In this document: positions 40,330 to 48,080 of the stretch, one piece after another | How positions within the stretch are numbered: position 1 is the first letter of the stretch | Layout: the number at the start of each line of letters is the position of its first letter | NCBI GenBank assembly: GCA_051877575.1 | Contig: JBJEJA010000028.1 | Coordinates: forward strand, 186,001 to 250,000 | Direction of reading: 5' to 3' | DNA length: 64,000 nt | Source of the DNA: UBA2882 sp051877575 | Lineage (GTDB): Bacteria > Bacillota > Clostridia > Lachnospirales > Lachnospiraceae | Notes under the pieces: model-generated | Databases searched by the model: none | Seen by the model: only the letters and a program-made list of their open reading frames with translations | What the model was told of the DNA's origin: nothing | Program-made: the position numbers and the translations under genes

Positions 40330-42243
40330 ATGAGCAACAACAGAATGGAAGATAAATTGATAGTAAGAAAAGGCCGTTTGTATCCATTGGGACTTCACAA
40401 GATACAAAATGGCCTTTCAATTGTTTGTGATATGATCGGAAAAAAGAATAGCGGGATTATGATTTATCCGGATGAAGGGAAGGAGATTCGGATTCCCTTC
40501 AAAGAGGAGTATCGTGTGGGGGATTTGTATTGCCTGCAGCTGGTGAATTTTCCATATGAATCGTTTTCATATATGTTCTATCGGGATGATGAGCCGGTAA
40601 CGGATGAATATGCAAGACTTCTGGATACATCCAAGCGGTTTGGTGACCGGAAAAAGAGCCGCAAGAATGCAAGATGTCTTTATAAAGATGCGGAATACGA
40701 ATGGGAAGGGGACAGTCCTTTAGAAATACCGTTTCATGAGACAATTTTGTACAAGCTGCATGTCAGAGGTTTTACCAGACATGCTTCCTCGGGAGTAACG
40801 GCTAGGGGCACTTTTGCAGGGATTATAGAAAAAATTCCGTATATAAAGGCTCTGGGGATTACCGCAATCGAATGTATGCCTATTTATGAATTTGATGATG
40901 TTATTTTTAATCCGTCATATAAAAATGTTGATCGGAGTTTGCTGCCGTTTATGTCTGAAAATCAGCAGACATGGGAACATAAGACAAATTATTGGGGCTA
41001 TTCCCGCGGAAATTATATGGCTCCCAAGAGGGCATATTCATATTCGGACAGGCCCGACATAGAATGTAAAGATATGATCAAGGCGCTGCACAAAAACGGG
41101 ATTGAACTGATACCGGAATTTTATTTTCCGCCGGAGATCAGACCGGGATTTATATTGGATGTCTGCCGATACTGGGTAGAAGCGTATCATGTGGACGGAT
41201 TTAAACTTATGGGCTGCGGTCTGCCCGTCAAACTGCTTGCAACCGATCCGTATTTGAAGAGAACGAAGCTGATATTTGAAAATCTGGATAAAGAAGAACT
41301 GTATGAGACAGACGGCGACGCGCCGGTATTTAAAAACATTGCTTCCGTATCTCCGGGATTTTTATACGATACCAGAAAGTTTTTAAAGGGAGACGAAGGA
41401 ATGCTGTCGTCTGTAGCGGGGCACTTTCGTAAGAATCCGGCTGATATCGGAATTGTCAATGAGATTACATCCTATCAGGGCTTTACACTTGCCGATCTGG
41501 TGTCCTATGACAGAAAGCATAATGAAGCCAACGGAGAAGACAATCGTGACGGCAGCGATTATAATTTCAGCTGGAATTGCGGTGTGGAAGGAAAGAGCCG
41601 TAAAAAGGCAGTATTGGCACTCCGGGAGCAACAGAGTAAAAATGCGCTTATGATGTTGTTGCTATCCCAGGGGACACCGGTGCTTCTGGCAGGAGATGAA
41701 TTCGGCAATTCGGCGGACGGAAATAATAATCCCTATTGTCAGGACAACAGCGTGAGCTGGCTGAACTGGAAACATACGGAAAGCGGTCTGAGGCTCCGCG
41801 GGTTTGTAAGTGATTTGATTGCCTTGCGGAAAGCACATCCGATTTTGCATATGAAGGAACCGCTGCGTCAGATGGATTATGTATCCTGCGGTTATCCGGA
41901 TCTTTCCTATCACGGAGAACAGGCATGGTATCCGCGCTTTGAGAATTATAACCGCCATATGGGGATCATGTATTGCGGGAAATATGCAAAGATCGGAAGA
42001 AAAAAGGAAGATGCTTTTATCTATGTGGCATATAATGCACATTGGATAGATCATGATTTTGCGTTGCCCAAACTGCCTGCCGGAATGCAATGGGAAATTG
42101 CGATTGCTTCCTGCGGACAGAAGGATGGGGAAGCCGTTGTTGAGGATATTCGTGAGGAAAAGGAGAACGAAAAGGCAGTATCGCCTTATCATTTGAAGGT
42201 ACATCCGAGAACGATTGTAGTTTTAGTGGGGGAGCATCAATAA
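40330..42243 (+). CDS. GlgX/isoamylase-like GH13 protein without catalytic residues
   Basis: A 637-residue homologue of glycogen debranching enzymes (family stretch GFTLADLVSYDRKHNEANGEDNRDGSDYNFSWNCG, and an N-terminal CBM48-like part). Catalytic regions are damaged. Region I (DVVYNH in relatives) reads PEFYFPP. Region II (VDGFRFD) reads VDGFKLM, the nucleophile Asp being Met294. Region IV (HD) reads SYQG, with Tyr382 and Gln383. The acid/base Glu appears kept at 317 (IFENLD). Reading frame, length and codon use are normal, so it is not a decaying gene; a glucan-binding or regulatory pseudo-enzyme is the best inference. DUF5662-type gene follows after one base. Confidence 0.85.
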   Translation: MSNNRMEDKLIVRKGRLYPLGLHKIQNGLSIVCDMIGKKNSGIMIYPDEGKEIRIPFKEEYRVGDLYCLQLVNFPYESFSYMFYRDDEPVTDEYARLLDTSKRFGDRKKSRKNARCLYKDAEYEWEGDSPLEIPFHETILYKLHVRGFTRHASSGVTARGTFAGIIEKIPYIKALGITAIECMPIYEFDDVIFNPSYKNVDRSLLPFMSENQQTWEHKTNYWGYSRGNYMAPKRAYSYSDRPDIECKDMIKALHKNGIELIPEFYFPPEIRPGFILDVCRYWVEAYHVDGFKLMGCGLPVKLLATDPYLKRTKLIFENLDKEELYETDGDAPVFKNIASVSPGFLYDTRKFLKGDEGMLSSVAGHFRKNPADIGIVNEITSYQGFTLADLVSYDRKHNEANGEDNRDGSDYNFSWNCGVEGKSRKKAVLALREQQSKNALMMLLLSQGTPVLLAGDEFGNSADGNNNPYCQDNSVSWLNWKHTESGLRLRGFVSDLIALRKAHPILHMKEPLRQMDYVSCGYPDLSYHGEQAWYPRFENYNRHMGIMYCGKYAKIGRKKEDAFIYVAYNAHWIDHDFALPKLPAGMQWEIAIASCGQKDGEAVVEDIREEKENEKAVSPYHLKVHPRTIVVLVGEHQ

Positions 42244-42244
42244 A

Positions 42245-42775
42245 ATGAAAGCTATACAGCATTTGAAAACCGTCTTATATCATAAATATCTGGTTATGCA
42301 GGGCTGCTTTCGGGTAGGACTTTATTATCAGGGGATCATGCATGATATGTCCAAATTCGCGCCGACGGAGTTTTTGGTCGGAGCGAAATATTTTCAGGGG
42401 ACCAGAAGTCCGAACAATGCGGAAAGAGAAGCAATCGGCTATTCTGCTGCGTGGCTGCATCACAAGGGCAGGAATAAACATCATTTTGAATATTGGATTG
42501 ATTACAGTGCTGTGGAGATCAAGGGCGGAATGGCGCCTGCGCCGATGCCGGTCAGATATGTGATCGAGATGTTTATGGACAGGGTTGCGGCATCCAAGGT
42601 ATATGAAAAGGAAAATTATGATGATACCAAGCCCCTCGCATATTTTATGAAGGGAAAAGACTGTATGATGCATGAAAAGACCAAGAAGCAGCTGGTCATC
42701 CTGTTGAAAATGCTTGCAAGAGACGGAGAGGAAAAGACATTTTCTTATATTAAACATGTGATTTTAAAAAAGTAA
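42245..42775 (+). CDS. DUF5662-type protein with HD-like motif
   Basis: A 176-residue soluble protein of unknown function; I believe it belongs to DUF5662, from the pattern VLYHKYLVMQGCFRVGLYYQGI and HDMSKFAPTEF. Two His clusters (HDMSKF near residue 34; LHHKGRNKHHFEYW near 71-84) look like a metal-dependent HD-type site, which would suit a phosphohydrolase, but this is inference. Starts one base after the GlgX-like stop, so it is translationally linked to it. Confidence 0.72.
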   Translation: MKAIQHLKTVLYHKYLVMQGCFRVGLYYQGIMHDMSKFAPTEFLVGAKYFQGTRSPNNAEREAIGYSAAWLHHKGRNKHHFEYWIDYSAVEIKGGMAPAPMPVRYVIEMFMDRVAASKVYEKENYDDTKPLAYFMKGKDCMMHEKTKKQLVILLKMLARDGEEKTFSYIKHVILKK

Positions 42776-42791
42776 AGAGTTCATGAATGTC

Positions 42792-42818
42792 ACACTTTAT
42801 ACATGAAAGCATAATTTA
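42792..42818 (+). promoter_or_regulatory. Candidate sigma-K promoter of the Cys-rich gene
   Basis: AC at 42792-42793, 16 bases, then CATAATTTA at 42810-42818, which fits the sigma-K pattern AC-N16/17-CATANNNTA exactly. Transcription would start about ten bases before the AAAGGAG ribosome-binding site. Confidence 0.55.
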
Positions 42819-42840
42819 CAGTATAAAGGAGTGAAAAAAT

Positions 42841-43104
42841 ATGAATTGTTTATGGTTAATCTTAATACTTTTGTGCTGTGGTAATAACGGATCCTGCGAT
42901 AAGGATTGCGGATGCGGCAAAGAGTCCCAGTGCGGAAGGTGTAGAAGAGACGACGACTGCGGACGCAGAAGAGATGACGACTGTGGGCGCAGATCTCAGG
43001 ATGACGATTGCGGTTGCGATGATGCATCCAGAAGAAGATCCATGCCTGCTTTTGGCAGAGGATCGGATAATGATACCTGCGGATGTGATATACAGGAAGA
43101 TTGA
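42841..43104 (+). CDS. Cys-rich repeat protein, candidate spore coat component
   Basis: An 87-residue protein with 14 cysteines. Residues 4-13 are hydrophobic (WLILILLCC). The rest is Cys, Asp and Arg rich with three copies of DDDCG (37-41, 45-49, 54-58) and CGC ends. It resembles the small 'high-cysteine' proteins annotated in clostridia. Preceded by AAAGGAG and by a sigma-K-like promoter, so a cross-linked coat or exosporium protein is a plausible inference. Its last 109 bases are antisense to the 3' end of the rluA-type gene. Short and repetitive, so some doubt remains. Confidence 0.7.
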   Translation: MNCLWLILILLCCGNNGSCDKDCGCGKESQCGRCRRDDDCGRRRDDDCGRRSQDDDCGCDDASRRRSMPAFGRGSDNDTCGCDIQED

Positions 43105-43985
43105 TGAGTCCAGAAAGAAGCCATATCTTCGGGCAAAGGAGCTTGGCAGGAAATCTGTTTTCCGGTCAGCGGCTGGGTAAATTCGATCGTTCCGGCATGA
43201 AGCGCATGTCTGGTCATAGCGGTACAATTGCCGCCGTAAAGGTCGTCTCCGGCCAAAGGATGTCCGATATGACTGAAATGAACACGAATCTGATGAGTGC
43301 GCCCGGTTTCCAAATGAACGGAAACCAGGGCGTAATTTTCTTTTTGTTCCATCACATGATAATGTGTGACAGCTCTGGAGCCGTTGGCAAAATCCACGCA
43401 TCGGGTGATCAGGGAATCGTCATAGCGGGCAATGGGAGCGTCAATGGTCCCGCGTTCAGGCAACTGCCCTTCCGCGATGGCAGTATATGTCTTTGAGATT
43501 TCTCCTTTTGCGGCGAGTGCCGATAACATGGCGGCACTGATGATATGTTTGGCAATCAGTACCAGTCCTGAGGTGTTTTTGTCCAGACGGTTGACAGGGC
43601 GGTACACAAAGCTTGTTCCCTGTGCGGCATAATAAGCGCAGACCGCATTGCCGAGAGAGTCTGCGTGATGATACATGGAAGGAATGCTGGGCATGCCCCA
43701 TGGCTTATCGATGATCAAAAGATCCTCATCTTCATAGAGGACGGAAAGGTCGGAAGGAATGGGCTCGATGTCGGATGAGCTTTCTTCTGTAATATGGATA
43801 CAAAGCTCATCTCCTGCGGAGAGTTTTCTGTTGACAAATGCCCAGGTTCCGTTCAATAAAATGCTTTCCGGAATTTTCTTTAAATAAATGATGTTCTTGG
43901 CGGAATAACCCTGATGCAGCAAAAAATCGTGGATGGTGCGGTTTTCAGACTGCTCATCAATGATATAGCGGATGATACGTTCCAT
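42996..43985 (-). CDS. RluA family pseudouridine synthase
   Basis: A 329-residue RNA pseudouridine synthase. An S4-like N-terminal part (residues about 15-65) precedes the catalytic domain with PVNRLDKNTSGLVLIAK (catalytic Asp in RLD; the usual His is Asn) and GRTHQIRVHFSHIGHPLAGDDLYGG. The catalytic domain ends near residue 293 (PLPEDMASFW); the last 36 residues, Ser/Gln-rich, are the part antisense to the Cys-rich gene and have no counterpart that I know. Target RNA unknown. Confidence 0.9.
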   Translation of the reverse strand: MERIIRYIIDEQSENRTIHDFLLHQGYSAKNIIYLKKIPESILLNGTWAFVNRKLSAGDELCIHITEESSSDIEPIPSDLSVLYEDEDLLIIDKPWGMPSIPSMYHHADSLGNAVCAYYAAQGTSFVYRPVNRLDKNTSGLVLIAKHIISAAMLSALAAKGEISKTYTAIAEGQLPERGTIDAPIARYDDSLITRCVDFANGSRAVTHYHVMEQKENYALVSVHLETGRTHQIRVHFSHIGHPLAGDDLYGGNCTAMTRHALHAGTIEFTQPLTGKQISCQAPLPEDMASFWTHQSSCISHPQVSLSDPLPKAGMDLLLDASSQPQSSS

Positions 43986-44055
43986 AGGTGGCTCCTTTTC
44001 TTTTGTTACCTGTTATCATCATAACACATTTGCGGTAAATATATTGTAAAATCTC

Positions 44056-44084
44056 TTAACAAGGAAATTTTTACATGATATAAT
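44056..44084 (+). promoter_or_regulatory. Sigma-A promoter of the lactonase-type gene
   Basis: TTAACA at 44056-44061, 17 bases, TATAAT at 44079-44084 with TG at 44076-44077 (extended -10). Confidence 0.8.
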
Positions 44085-44118
44085 TTAAGCTATCAGAAAG
44101 AAATGGAGCGTAGAGCAG

Positions 44119-45180
44119 ATGAATAAGGACAAATATGTAGCTTATGTTTCGACTTATACCATGAATGACAATCACGGTATTACCATTTATGATGTGGATA
44201 TGAAGAATGGCAGGTTTATAGAAAAGGCCCAGGTGGAGATTACCAATTCTTCTTATGTGACGATATCTCATAATAAAAAATATTTATATTCCATTACGGA
44301 CTTTGGGGTTGAGGCTTACCAGATCCAGAAAGACGGCAGCCTCAAGGTCATCAATCACGGTTCCATCAACGGCATGAGAGGTTGTTATCTGTCTACCGAT
44401 TATGAGGACAAGTATCTGTTTGTGGCAGGATATCATGACGGAAAGATTACCGTATTGAGACTGCAGGAGGACGGCGGTATCGGTGAGATTACGGATGAAA
44501 TATTCCACAAGGGTCTGGGCAGCATTGCGGAACGCAATTTCAGACCGCATGTCAGCTGTGTAAAAATGACAAGGGATAACAAATATCTGATGGCTGCGGA
44601 TCTTGGCATGGATCATACCAATGTATATCGCATGAACCATGTGACCGGAAAATTGAAAATGGTGGATGTGATTAGGAGCGAGCAGGAATCGGCGCCCAGA
44701 CATATCAAGATGACAAAAGACGGCAAGTTTGTTTATATCGTTCATGAAATCAAAAATTACATTGATGTTTATGCTTATGAAGAAGTCAATGACAATCCGG
44801 AATTTACCAAAGTGGCGACGTATCCGACTTTAAATGATTATCATGCGGGAGGATCCGCTGCCAGTGCACTGAATTTTTCCGATGACGAAAATTATCTTGT
44901 CAGCTCCACGGCGGGAGATAACAGCGTTGTTTTATTCCGTATCAATCATAAGACGGGCGAGTTACAGAAACTGTTTTGTCTGCCCATCAGCGGAGAATAT
45001 CCGAAGGATGCGGCGCTGTTTCCCGACAATAAGCATCTGGTGTCGTTGAATCACGAATCCAATACACTGACATTTTTCAATGTGGATACCGTAAAAGGAC
45101 TGCTTGTCATGAACGGAAAAGAGATGAAGATAGACAGGCCTAACTGTGTTATTTTCCATAAGCTCGAAGATGAAGAATAA
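44119..45180 (+). CDS. Lactonase family beta-propeller (6-phosphogluconolactonase-like)
   Basis: A 353-residue cytoplasmic seven-bladed propeller of the lactonase family (PF10282 type). Blade repeats such as SYVTISHNKKYLYSI, RHIKMTKDGKFVYIVHEI and SALNFSDDENYLVSST are visible. E. coli Pgl of this family hydrolyses 6-phosphogluconolactone; here no pentose-phosphate gene is adjacent, so the substrate is not proven. AGCGTAGAGCAG precedes the start, with only a weak ribosome-binding site. The following gene starts 29 bases later. Confidence 0.85.
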   Translation: MNKDKYVAYVSTYTMNDNHGITIYDVDMKNGRFIEKAQVEITNSSYVTISHNKKYLYSITDFGVEAYQIQKDGSLKVINHGSINGMRGCYLSTDYEDKYLFVAGYHDGKITVLRLQEDGGIGEITDEIFHKGLGSIAERNFRPHVSCVKMTRDNKYLMAADLGMDHTNVYRMNHVTGKLKMVDVIRSEQESAPRHIKMTKDGKFVYIVHEIKNYIDVYAYEEVNDNPEFTKVATYPTLNDYHAGGSAASALNFSDDENYLVSSTAGDNSVVLFRINHKTGELQKLFCLPISGEYPKDAALFPDNKHLVSLNHESNTLTFFNVDTVKGLLVMNGKEMKIDRPNCVIFHKLEDEE

Positions 45181-45209
45181 ATAATCTGAAAGAACGGGGA
45201 GGATATGAA

Positions 45210-45800
45210 GTGGAAGGAGATCAGAAGGCGGGAAAAAAGTGGCTTCTTGGAATGGGCGTTCTTTTAATAGTCCTTGTATTGGCAGTCATGATTGTATTTT
45301 TGCCGAACGGTTCTGCGGACGAAGGAAAGCCGTTGGCCGGTAAGGAGCAGAATCCCGATCCGGTTGTTACAGAGCAGACGAAAGATGATGTTGGGGCATG
45401 GGAAGAAGGCAGTATTTTTCATAATAACCACGAAGTAAGGATAAAATGTCCCGAGGCCGGTCATCCGGATCCGGAAAGCGATTGGCGTACAAGCTACAGC
45501 GATGAAGAAAGAGAATGGGATTTGGATATTGCCTTTTGCTTTGTAGATGAGATGCCACAGAATGAGACAGACAGTATGTCTGCAGACACCTTATGGGGAC
45601 ACAATGTTTCTTATTATGTTGAAAATGCGGCTGATGATAAGGATATGATTGATGAGTCGCTTACGGCGTTTATGACTGTGGATACAGATACTTTTCTTCG
45701 GGTTGAGATCAAAAACCTTCATAGCTCATTGACAGATGCGGAAGAACTGCTGCATAATGATGATTTTCAGGAAAGCTTTTTTGTGGAAATTGTAAATTAG
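45210..45800 (+). CDS. Membrane-anchored unknown protein
   Basis: A 196-residue protein with one N-terminal membrane segment (WLLGMGVLLIVLVLAVMIVFL, about residues 11-31) and an acidic extracellular part. I recognise no domain. Start is GTG at 45210 with GGGGAGG seven bases upstream; the nearby ATG at 45205 is in another frame. Ends before a strong bidirectional terminator. Possibly co-transcribed with the lactonase-type gene. Confidence 0.7.
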   Translation: MEGDQKAGKKWLLGMGVLLIVLVLAVMIVFLPNGSADEGKPLAGKEQNPDPVVTEQTKDDVGAWEEGSIFHNNHEVRIKCPEAGHPDPESDWRTSYSDEEREWDLDIAFCFVDEMPQNETDSMSADTLWGHNVSYYVENAADDKDMIDESLTAFMTVDTDTFLRVEIKNLHSSLTDAEELLHNDDFQESFFVEIVN

Positions 45801-45831
45801 ATGTGTGGAATTATAGGATAGAAACTAAGTA

Positions 45832-45876
45832 AAAATACATCTGTCTCAGAACTGTTTTGTGACAGATGTATTTTTT
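45832..45876. terminator. Bidirectional terminator
   Basis: AAAATACATCTGTC (45832-45845) pairs with GACAGATGTATTTT (45861-45874), 15-base loop, with T run to 45876. Serves the unknown gene and the converging aroC. Confidence 0.88.
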
Positions 45877-45897
45877 ATGAAAAGTTTCCTGCATCTA

Positions 45898-46998
45898 TTA
45901 GTCTGTATAGATTTTTTTTAGGTAATCCATGCGGGAATTCATATTGTCCATCATCAGATCCAGAATGGTCAGGGCAGTCATAGCCTCTACGACAACAACG
46001 GCTCTCGGAACGATGATCGGATCGTGTCGACCCTTGATATTGACGGAAATTTCCTCGCCGGATTTATTGACCGTCTCCTGTGTTTTGTATATGGACGGAG
46101 TGGGTTTGATATGAGCACGCAATACGATGCGGTCTCCGTCGCTGATGCCGCCTAAGATGCCGCCTGCATGATTGGTCTTTTTGGTTACATTGCCGTTATC
46201 CAGGGTAAAAGCATCATTGTTGCCGCTTCCGAGGCGGGAGGATACTTCTATACCATCACCGATTTCGAAGGCTTTGACGGCACCGATGGACATGACTGCC
46301 TGAGCAAGTCTGGCATCCAGCTTATCAAAAACGGGTTCGCCGATACCGGCAGGCATATGATCTACGATACATTCAATGACACCGCCCGCAGAATCTGTAT
46401 CCGACATACATTTTTCCAAAAATGCGGAAGCTTCTTCGGAAGCCTGTGCATCGGGCATGGCGGTAGGTGTGGATGTGATCAGGGATTGGTCAAAACGGTC
46501 ATAATCAATGGAAACAGGTCCGATGGATTTCGCATAAGCGCATATCTCAATTCCCAATTCCTTTAAAATCTTTAAGGCAATGGCACCGCCGGCGACTCTG
46601 CCGATGGTTTCCCTGCCGGAAGAGCGTCCGCCGCCGCGGTAATCCCGGAAGCCGTATTTTGCATCAAAGGTAAAGTCCGCATGTCCCGGACGGTAATAGG
46701 AAGCAATCTCACTGTAATCCGAGGAACGCTGGGATGTGTTACGAACCAAAAGAGCAATCGGGGTTCCGGTTGTCCTGCCTTCAAAAATGCCGGACAAAAT
46801 TTCAACGGCATCGCTTTCCGCACGTTTGGTCGCATATCTGGAGTTGCCGGGTTTTCTGCGGTCTAAATAGATCTGAATATCTTCCGAAGAGAGTGAGAGT
46901 CCGGCGGGAACGCCGTCCACCACAACACCGATCCCTTCTCCGTGGGATTCTCCAAAGGTCTGTATTGTAAAATGTTTTCCGAATAATGAACCTGCCAT
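45898..46998 (-). CDS. aroC: Chorismate synthase
   Basis: A 366-residue FMN-dependent lyase that makes chorismate from EPSP, the last shared step of aromatic biosynthesis. Family signatures present: GESHGEGIGVVVDGVPAGL at the N-terminus, RSSGRETIGRVAGGAIA in the middle and HDPIIVPRAVVVVEAMTAL near the C-terminus. Full length. It stands alone; other shikimate genes are not adjacent. AAAGGAAA precedes the start. Confidence 0.97.
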   Translation of the reverse strand: MAGSLFGKHFTIQTFGESHGEGIGVVVDGVPAGLSLSSEDIQIYLDRRKPGNSRYATKRAESDAVEILSGIFEGRTTGTPIALLVRNTSQRSSDYSEIASYYRPGHADFTFDAKYGFRDYRGGGRSSGRETIGRVAGGAIALKILKELGIEICAYAKSIGPVSIDYDRFDQSLITSTPTAMPDAQASEEASAFLEKCMSDTDSAGGVIECIVDHMPAGIGEPVFDKLDARLAQAVMSIGAVKAFEIGDGIEVSSRLGSGNNDAFTLDNGNVTKKTNHAGGILGGISDGDRIVLRAHIKPTPSIYKTQETVNKSGEEISVNIKGRHDPIIVPRAVVVVEAMTALTILDLMMDNMNSRMDYLKKIYTD

Positions 46999-47037
46999 AA
47001 AATCTGTTTCCTTTCAACCTTTTTTGTTTCCATTAGC

Positions 47038-47066
47038 ATTATAATGGATTTTGGAAAAAGCCGCAA
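47038..47066 (-). promoter_or_regulatory. Promoter of aroC
   Basis: On the minus strand TTGCGG (plus 47061-47066), 17 bases, TATAAT (plus 47038-47043). Leader about 35 nt. Confidence 0.75.
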
Positions 47067-47161
47067 TAGATACAAAATGCTGTCATGAAGTTGTGGAATT
47101 TTGGGAAAATGTAGTGTAGAATAAGAAAAGCATCGTTGATATATGGTTGATTGAGGGATAT

Positions 47162-48073
47162 ATGAAATCGAATTTATCGAATAAAAAATCTTTTTTTCAT
47201 AAATACAAATTGCTGTGTCTGTTTGGCTTATTATTTTTGTATGTTGCAGGTTGCAGTTTTGCATGGAATGCAATGTCTGTCTATGTATTTGCTTACGGAC
47301 AGGAAGAAAATGCGGCAGAGACAATAAACCCGGAGGATGGTTATATTCTGCTGGAGGATTCGGATATTCTCAGCGGATATGAAAACGGTGAGCGGGAATT
47401 TGTCAGCGACAGTGAAATGATGTCTGCAGAAGAGATATTGTCCGGGAACTCCATTGATGATCTGGATGAGTCGGAAGAAGAAGCGGAACTTTCCAAAGAT
47501 GACTGGCGGCTCGTTTTGATCAATAAGCAGCATTCCATTCCGGAGGATTACACGTTTACGTTCGGGGAGATCAATACCATGAAGGGGACGATGAAATGCG
47601 ATGAAAGGATCATTCCGGATCTTTTAAAGATGCTGCAGGCGGCTAAGGATGACGGTATCAATCTGCAAATTTGTTCGCCTTATCGAGATATGGACAGACA
47701 GACCTATTTGTTTGACAAGAAGATCAAAGCATATATGAAACAGGGAATGTCATATATGGACGCATATGCATTGACCGCACAGGCGGTTACCGTGCCGGGG
47801 GCATCGGAGCATCAGATCGGACTTGCCCTGGATATTGTATGTGACAGTTATTCCTATTTGAATGAAGGATTTGGTGATACAGAGGCGGGAAAATGGTTGG
47901 CAGAACACAGCTGTGAATACGGGTTTATTCTGCGCTATCCCAAAGGAAAGGAATATATTACGGGAATTGAATATGAACCGTGGCATTTCCGTTACGTAGG
48001 AACGGAAGCGGCAATGATCATAACGAAAGAGGATTTGACACTGGAAGAATTTGTGGCATCATTGGAGGATTAA
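47162..48073 (+). CDS. D-alanyl-D-alanine carboxypeptidase, VanY type
   Basis: A 303-residue exported peptidase. N-terminal membrane anchor or signal (LLCLFGLLFLYVAGCSFAW), an acidic linker to about residue 110, then the VanY/M15 zinc peptidase domain with SEHQIGLALDIV (His and Asp ligands), YGFILRYP and EPWHFRYVG (final His ligand). It trims terminal D-Ala from peptidoglycan stems. The ATG at 47162 has GAGGG five bases upstream; an in-frame TTG at 47147 is less likely. tgt follows after seven bases. Confidence 0.93.
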   Translation: MKSNLSNKKSFFHKYKLLCLFGLLFLYVAGCSFAWNAMSVYVFAYGQEENAAETINPEDGYILLEDSDILSGYENGEREFVSDSEMMSAEEILSGNSIDDLDESEEEAELSKDDWRLVLINKQHSIPEDYTFTFGEINTMKGTMKCDERIIPDLLKMLQAAKDDGINLQICSPYRDMDRQTYLFDKKIKAYMKQGMSYMDAYALTAQAVTVPGASEHQIGLALDIVCDSYSYLNEGFGDTEAGKWLAEHSCEYGFILRYPKGKEYITGIEYEPWHFRYVGTEAAMIITKEDLTLEEFVASLED

Positions 48074-48080
48074 TATCAGA

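Noticed and set aside
39487..42243. Sirtuin-like and GlgX-like genes as decaying pseudogenes
   Set aside because: Both frames are intact and full length with good start signals and conserved family blocks; the changes are limited to catalytic positions.
42930..43020. Repeated GACGACTGC-type units looking like a small repeat array
   Set aside because: They are in-frame codon repeats of the DDDCG protein units, not spaced direct repeats of a CRISPR array.
47091..47122. Promoter for the VanY-type gene (TTGTGG and TAGAAT)
   Set aside because: The spacer is 20 bases, too long for a normal sigma-A promoter, and there is no TGn extension.
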